From an uncultured Phycisphaerales bacterium (GTDB taxonomy: Bacteria > Planctomycetota > Phycisphaerae > WQYP01), in the NCBI GenBank assembly GCA_903868035.1, contig CAIPTQ010000381.1, positions 1-9,067 of the forward strand: 9,067 nucleotides of DNA. Direction: 5' to 3'. The notes beneath the pieces are model-generated. The model was given only the letters and a program-made list of their open reading frames with translations. It did no database searches and had not been told where the DNA came from. Numbering within the stretch: position 1 is the first letter of the stretch; every line of letters starts with the position of its first letter. Both the position numbers and the translations under genes were made by a program. Positions 6,467 through 9,067 of this stretch are shown piece by piece.

Positions 6467-7475
6467 ACCTCGGCCGCGTCTCCGCCACCGGCACCACCTT
6501 CAACGCCTCCCCCGGCAACGTCGCCGCCGGGGCCGCCTGCCCGTTCTCCGGCGCCTGGAACAAACCCTTCAAAATCACGCTGTCCGACGACAGCACCAGC
6601 ACCGTGTTCTTCACCAGCGACGACTTCAAAAACTCCAGGCTCTTCCAATACTGGTAAAACGCCACCGCCTGCGGCGTCTTCTGCACCGCTGCCAAAATCC
6701 GGTTCGCCTCCGCGTCCCCCTGGCCCCGTATCTGCTGCGCCAGCCGCACCGCCTCCGCCCGTTCCGCCTCCGCCTTCTGCTTCCCTTCCGCCCGGATGAT
6801 ATTGGCCTGTGCCAGGCCTTCCGTCTGGTACGCAATCGCCTTCTTGTTCAGTTCCGCCACCATCCGGTCATACACGTTCGACGCGTTCGACGGCGCAAAC
6901 GCCATCCGTGAAAAACCGATCTCCGCCATCTGTATCCCCATCGACCGCAGCCCCGGCGTCTTCACCGTCTTCCCGTCCGGATAATATATGTCCTCCGTCG
7001 CCGCCGCCGCGATCTCCGCCTCGATCTTGCTCGTCTGAATCTTGCTCTCGTCGGCGTTGAACAGCTCGTCCAGGTGATGCCCCACGATCTTCCCCGGCAC
7101 CAGTCCCTGGATGATCTGGTCGATCATGCTCTGCGCCCGCTCGTCGCTCCCCCCCGTGTTCTTGTAAAACTTCACCGGATCCACGATCCGCCACGCCGCG
7201 AACGTCCGTACGCTCACCAGCTCCGACCCCGCCGTCGGCATCTCCTTCAGCGGCCCCGTGTACAAGTGCAGCCGCGTGTCAAACCGCACCACGCTGTCCG
7301 TCGGAAATTTCAAGTACCAGTTGTAGCAAATCCGCGCCTGCCCCGGTTCCTCCACCAATGACCCAAACCGCAGCAACAGCACCCGCTCATAAGGCCGCTT
7401 CACAAAGGTACACAATACGATGAACAACACCGCCAGCACCAAAAACCCGATAACCCCAAGCATCACCCGCCGCAT
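6465..7475 (-). CDS. hflC: HflC-like SPFH (band 7) membrane protein
   Basis: The protein has 336 residues from the chosen ATG. A single membrane anchor at about residues 4-24 is followed by the SPFH domain (YERVLLLRFG at 29-38), a long Ala/Glu/Arg-rich helix at about 205-262 (AEGKQKAEAERAEAVRLAQQ), and an HflC-type tail (YQYWKSLEFLKSSL, then VLVLSSDSVILKGLF). Length and order match E. coli HflC, which pairs with HflK in a cage around FtsH. Two earlier in-frame starts exist, TTG at 7493 and ATG at 7490. I prefer ATG at 7475 because AAAGGG lies six bases before it and because its N-terminus (MRRVMLGVIG) looks like that of E. coli HflC. The stop codon lies inside a heptamer array. The gene sits between two HflK-like genes, an arrangement that suggests a cage made of three SPFH subunits (inference). 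Confidence 0.9.
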   Translation of the reverse strand: MRRVMLGVIGFLVLAVLFIVLCTFVKRPYERVLLLRFGSLVEEPGQARICYNWYLKFPTDSVVRFDTRLHLYTGPLKEMPTAGSELVSVRTFAAWRIVDPVKFYKNTGGSDERAQSMIDQIIQGLVPGKIVGHHLDELFNADESKIQTSKIEAEIAAAATEDIYYPDGKTVKTPGLRSMGIQMAEIGFSRMAFAPSNASNVYDRMVAELNKKAIAYQTEGLAQANIIRAEGKQKAEAERAEAVRLAQQIRGQGDAEANRILAAVQKTPQAVAFYQYWKSLEFLKSSLVKNTVLVLSSDSVILKGLFQAPENGQAAPAATLPGEALKVVPVAETRPR

Positions 7476-7481
7476 ATCAAA

Positions 7482-7487
7482 CCCTTT
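7482..7487 (-). promoter_or_regulatory. Ribosome binding site that decides the hflC start
   Basis: AAAGGG on the minus strand lies six bases before the ATG at 7475. The earlier ATG at 7490 has only GAG three bases upstream, which is too close for good pairing. This supports the shorter N-terminus for HflC. Confidence 0.5.
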
Positions 7488-7493
7488 CATCAA

Positions 7494-7542
7494 CTCTTAA
7501 CTTCTAACTTCTAACTTCTTACTTCTAACTTCTTACTTCTTC
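7494..7542. repeat. Heptanucleotide tandem array, CTTCTWA, between the first hflK and hflC
   Basis: Five units CTTCTAA or CTTCTTA in a row (7501-7535), flanked by a degenerate unit on each side. The array occupies most of the spacer before hflC. On the coding strand every clean unit holds TAG or TAA. Confidence 0.92.
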
Positions 7543-7551
7543 GTGGTTACG

Positions 7552-9067
7552 TCACTGCCCCGGCGGCCTGAACCCCCCGCTGTTCTTCTCCGTATTCTGG
7601 ATGATCACCACATCGCTCACCGCCGGATCCACAATGATCTTGTTTACCGGGTCGAATAAATCCTTCGCCGTGTCAAACAGCAGCCGCCGCTTCAGCAAGT
7701 CCAGTTCCGCAATGCTCATCGCCTGCGTCATCTCCACAAACCGGTCCGCCTCCCCCCGCGCCTTGGCGATTTTCTCCGAACTGTACGCCTGGGCATTCGC
7801 CTTCTCGCTCTCGGCATCGCCGTGCGCCAGGTTCTGCACCGCGATGCTCTGCGCCTGCGCCATGTTGATCAGTTGCTCCTTGAACTCCCGCATCGACACC
7901 ACCAGTTCAAACGCGCTCGCCGGTCCCCGCGCCGTCTTCACGCTCCGCTCCGGGTTGTCGTCCAGCACATATACCCCCTTCTCATTTTGCATCATCCGGC
8001 CCCCGATCACTTCCTTGGTCTGGTCCCCGTGGTCCGCCTTCCAGTACGGCGGATGCAAATCCTTGATCGTTAAATACGCCACCTCGATCCCCTTTGGTGT
8101 CTGCTCCGGATGTAGCGGATCGGGTGGCGGATCACTTGGCAGCCGGCATAACGCGTCCAGCTTTCCCTGCAAAATCTGCCGGCAATGCTCCTCCACCTCC
8201 GCCCGATCCGTGATCAGTATGTGCTCCATCGTGTGGATCGCGAACGTCTGCGTTACCGCCTGCGATGTCGCCTGCTGCACCAGCGCCTCATAAATCGGCA
8301 GCGCCCGCATATCCGCCGCCTCCTTCGCGAAATATTCGCTGTGTGACATCGCCGAGTAAAACCGCGACGGATCCGCCACCCGCCACCGCACCTGGATGTA
8401 CGTCTCCAAAAACTGCGGCGAGCCCGGATCGCCCGTGATGAACAAATCGGCCGCCTCCTTTTCGTCACTGCTCTTGGGCCGCACCATCCAGAATGAAAAA
8501 TCAATGTTCTTCCACTCCCCCGTCGCATGCAGTTCCGTCCCCACATCCACCAGTTGCAACTCCTCCGTCGGTATATACACTAACTGGTCTATCGGCCACG
8601 GATACGTGACATGCAGACCTGGATGCTTGATCGCGCTCGGCAGCGGCCGCAAATCCGCATCCACCGGCGTATACCCCAGCCGCTCCAATATCGCCACCTG
8701 CCCCGGCGGCACCACCCGCAAACACGATACCCCGATCGCGATCACTAAAATCGCCACCAGCACCCGTGGCATCAGCCGCGCCACCACCCCCCGCTCCCCC
8801 TTCTTTCCTTCCCCCGACAGCCCCACGCTCTGCGCCATCAACAGCCGCAACCCCCCCAGCCACACCGACGCCAGCATCGGCACCAGCGGCGTTGCCTGCA
8901 AATCCACCGCCTCCTGATCCAGCTCCTCAATGCTCGAATAGCTCCGGCACGCGTTGACGATCAGCTCCAACCCCTGGAGCAGCATGAATCCAGCAATAAT
9001 CCCCGCCGCCGCCTCCGACGCCCACGCCACCCGGAAATACCCCAGCATCGTCGCCACCCCCAGCGCC
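7552..9067 (-). CDS. hflK: HflK-like SPFH (band 7) membrane protein with N-terminal membrane extension, partial at 5' end
   Basis: The reading frame stays open to the right window edge, so the N-terminus is missing; the first valine codon inside (GTG at 9057) need not be the start. Counting from that codon, hydrophobic segments lie at about residues 12-35 and 96-114. An SPFH domain follows, with PPGQVAILERLG at 117-128 and PGLHVTYPWPID at 146-157, the usual HflK entry motifs. A charged Ala/Glu-rich helix at about 395-445 includes AKARGEADRF, typical of the HflK coiled coil. HflK proteins form a membrane cage with HflC that in E. coli holds and modulates the protease FtsH. Compared with E. coli HflK this protein has an extra membrane region before the usual anchor and insertions near residues 172-204 and 338-384. 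It is the most upstream gene seen of the operon and is followed by an hflC-like gene. Family assignment is firm; partner and function are inferred. Confidence 0.88.
   Translation of the reverse strand, partial: ALGVATMLGYFRVAWASEAAAGIIAGFMLLQGLELIVNACRSYSSIEELDQEAVDLQATPLVPMLASVWLGGLRLLMAQSVGLSGEGKKGERGVVARLMPRVLVAILVIAIGVSCLRVVPPGQVAILERLGYTPVDADLRPLPSAIKHPGLHVTYPWPIDQLVYIPTEELQLVDVGTELHATGEWKNIDFSFWMVRPKSSDEKEAADLFITGDPGSPQFLETYIQVRWRVADPSRFYSAMSHSEYFAKEAADMRALPIYEALVQQATSQAVTQTFAIHTMEHILITDRAEVEEHCRQILQGKLDALCRLPSDPPPDPLHPEQTPKGIEVAYLTIKDLHPPYWKADHGDQTKEVIGGRMMQNEKGVYVLDDNPERSVKTARGPASAFELVVSMREFKEQLINMAQAQSIAVQNLAHGDAESEKANAQAYSSEKIAKARGEADRFVEMTQAMSIAELDLLKRRLLFDTAKDLFDPVNKIIVDPAVSDVVIIQNTEKNSGGFRPPGQ

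Noticed and set aside
7475..7493. Start of hflC at TTG 7493 or ATG 7490
   Set aside because: Both have poorer ribosome site spacing than ATG 7475, whose N-terminus fits the family, although they cannot be excluded.

Overview
The window carries one block of six co-directional genes, all on the minus strand, so the gene order runs from right to left. It suggests a GC-rich bacterium of the Planctomycetota/Verrucomicrobiota type. That guess rests on three HflK/HflC-like genes side by side, the style of the ABC exporter and TPR-like genes, and short heptanucleotide repeats in the spacers. It is an inference; no marker gene is present.

Layout in transcription order: (1) an HflK-like SPFH protein with an extra N-terminal membrane region, cut by the right edge (7552-9067); (2) an HflC-like SPFH protein (6465-7475); (3) a second HflK-like SPFH protein (5267-6424); (4) an ABC-2 type ATPase with a proline-rich N-terminus encoded partly by a run of 13 C (4244-5212); (5) a large ABC permease whose start overlaps the ATPase stop and which carries a roughly 385-residue extracytoplasmic domain (2049-4247); (6) a membrane-anchored, probably TPR-like protein (402-2003). 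Spacers are 40-75 bases or negative, so a single operon with its promoter beyond the right edge is likely. The left 400 bases hold no gene I can support. They contain a perfect heptamer array, a short stretch of TCAACTT-like words spaced 10 or 11 bases apart, and unusually little G on the plus strand.

How the genes may work together (inference): HflK and HflC of Escherichia coli build a membrane cage around the FtsH protease. Here two HflK paralogues and one HflC sit without ftsH in view and directly before an exporter and a membrane-anchored helical-repeat protein. A plausible reading is an SPFH scaffold or microdomain that organises or controls the exporter. The substrate is unknown.

The most notable sequence signals are the C13 tract, which would make ATPase translation slip-sensitive; four arrays with exactly 7-base units but three different motifs, placed in the spacers; and matching insertions in the SPFH domains of both HflK paralogues.
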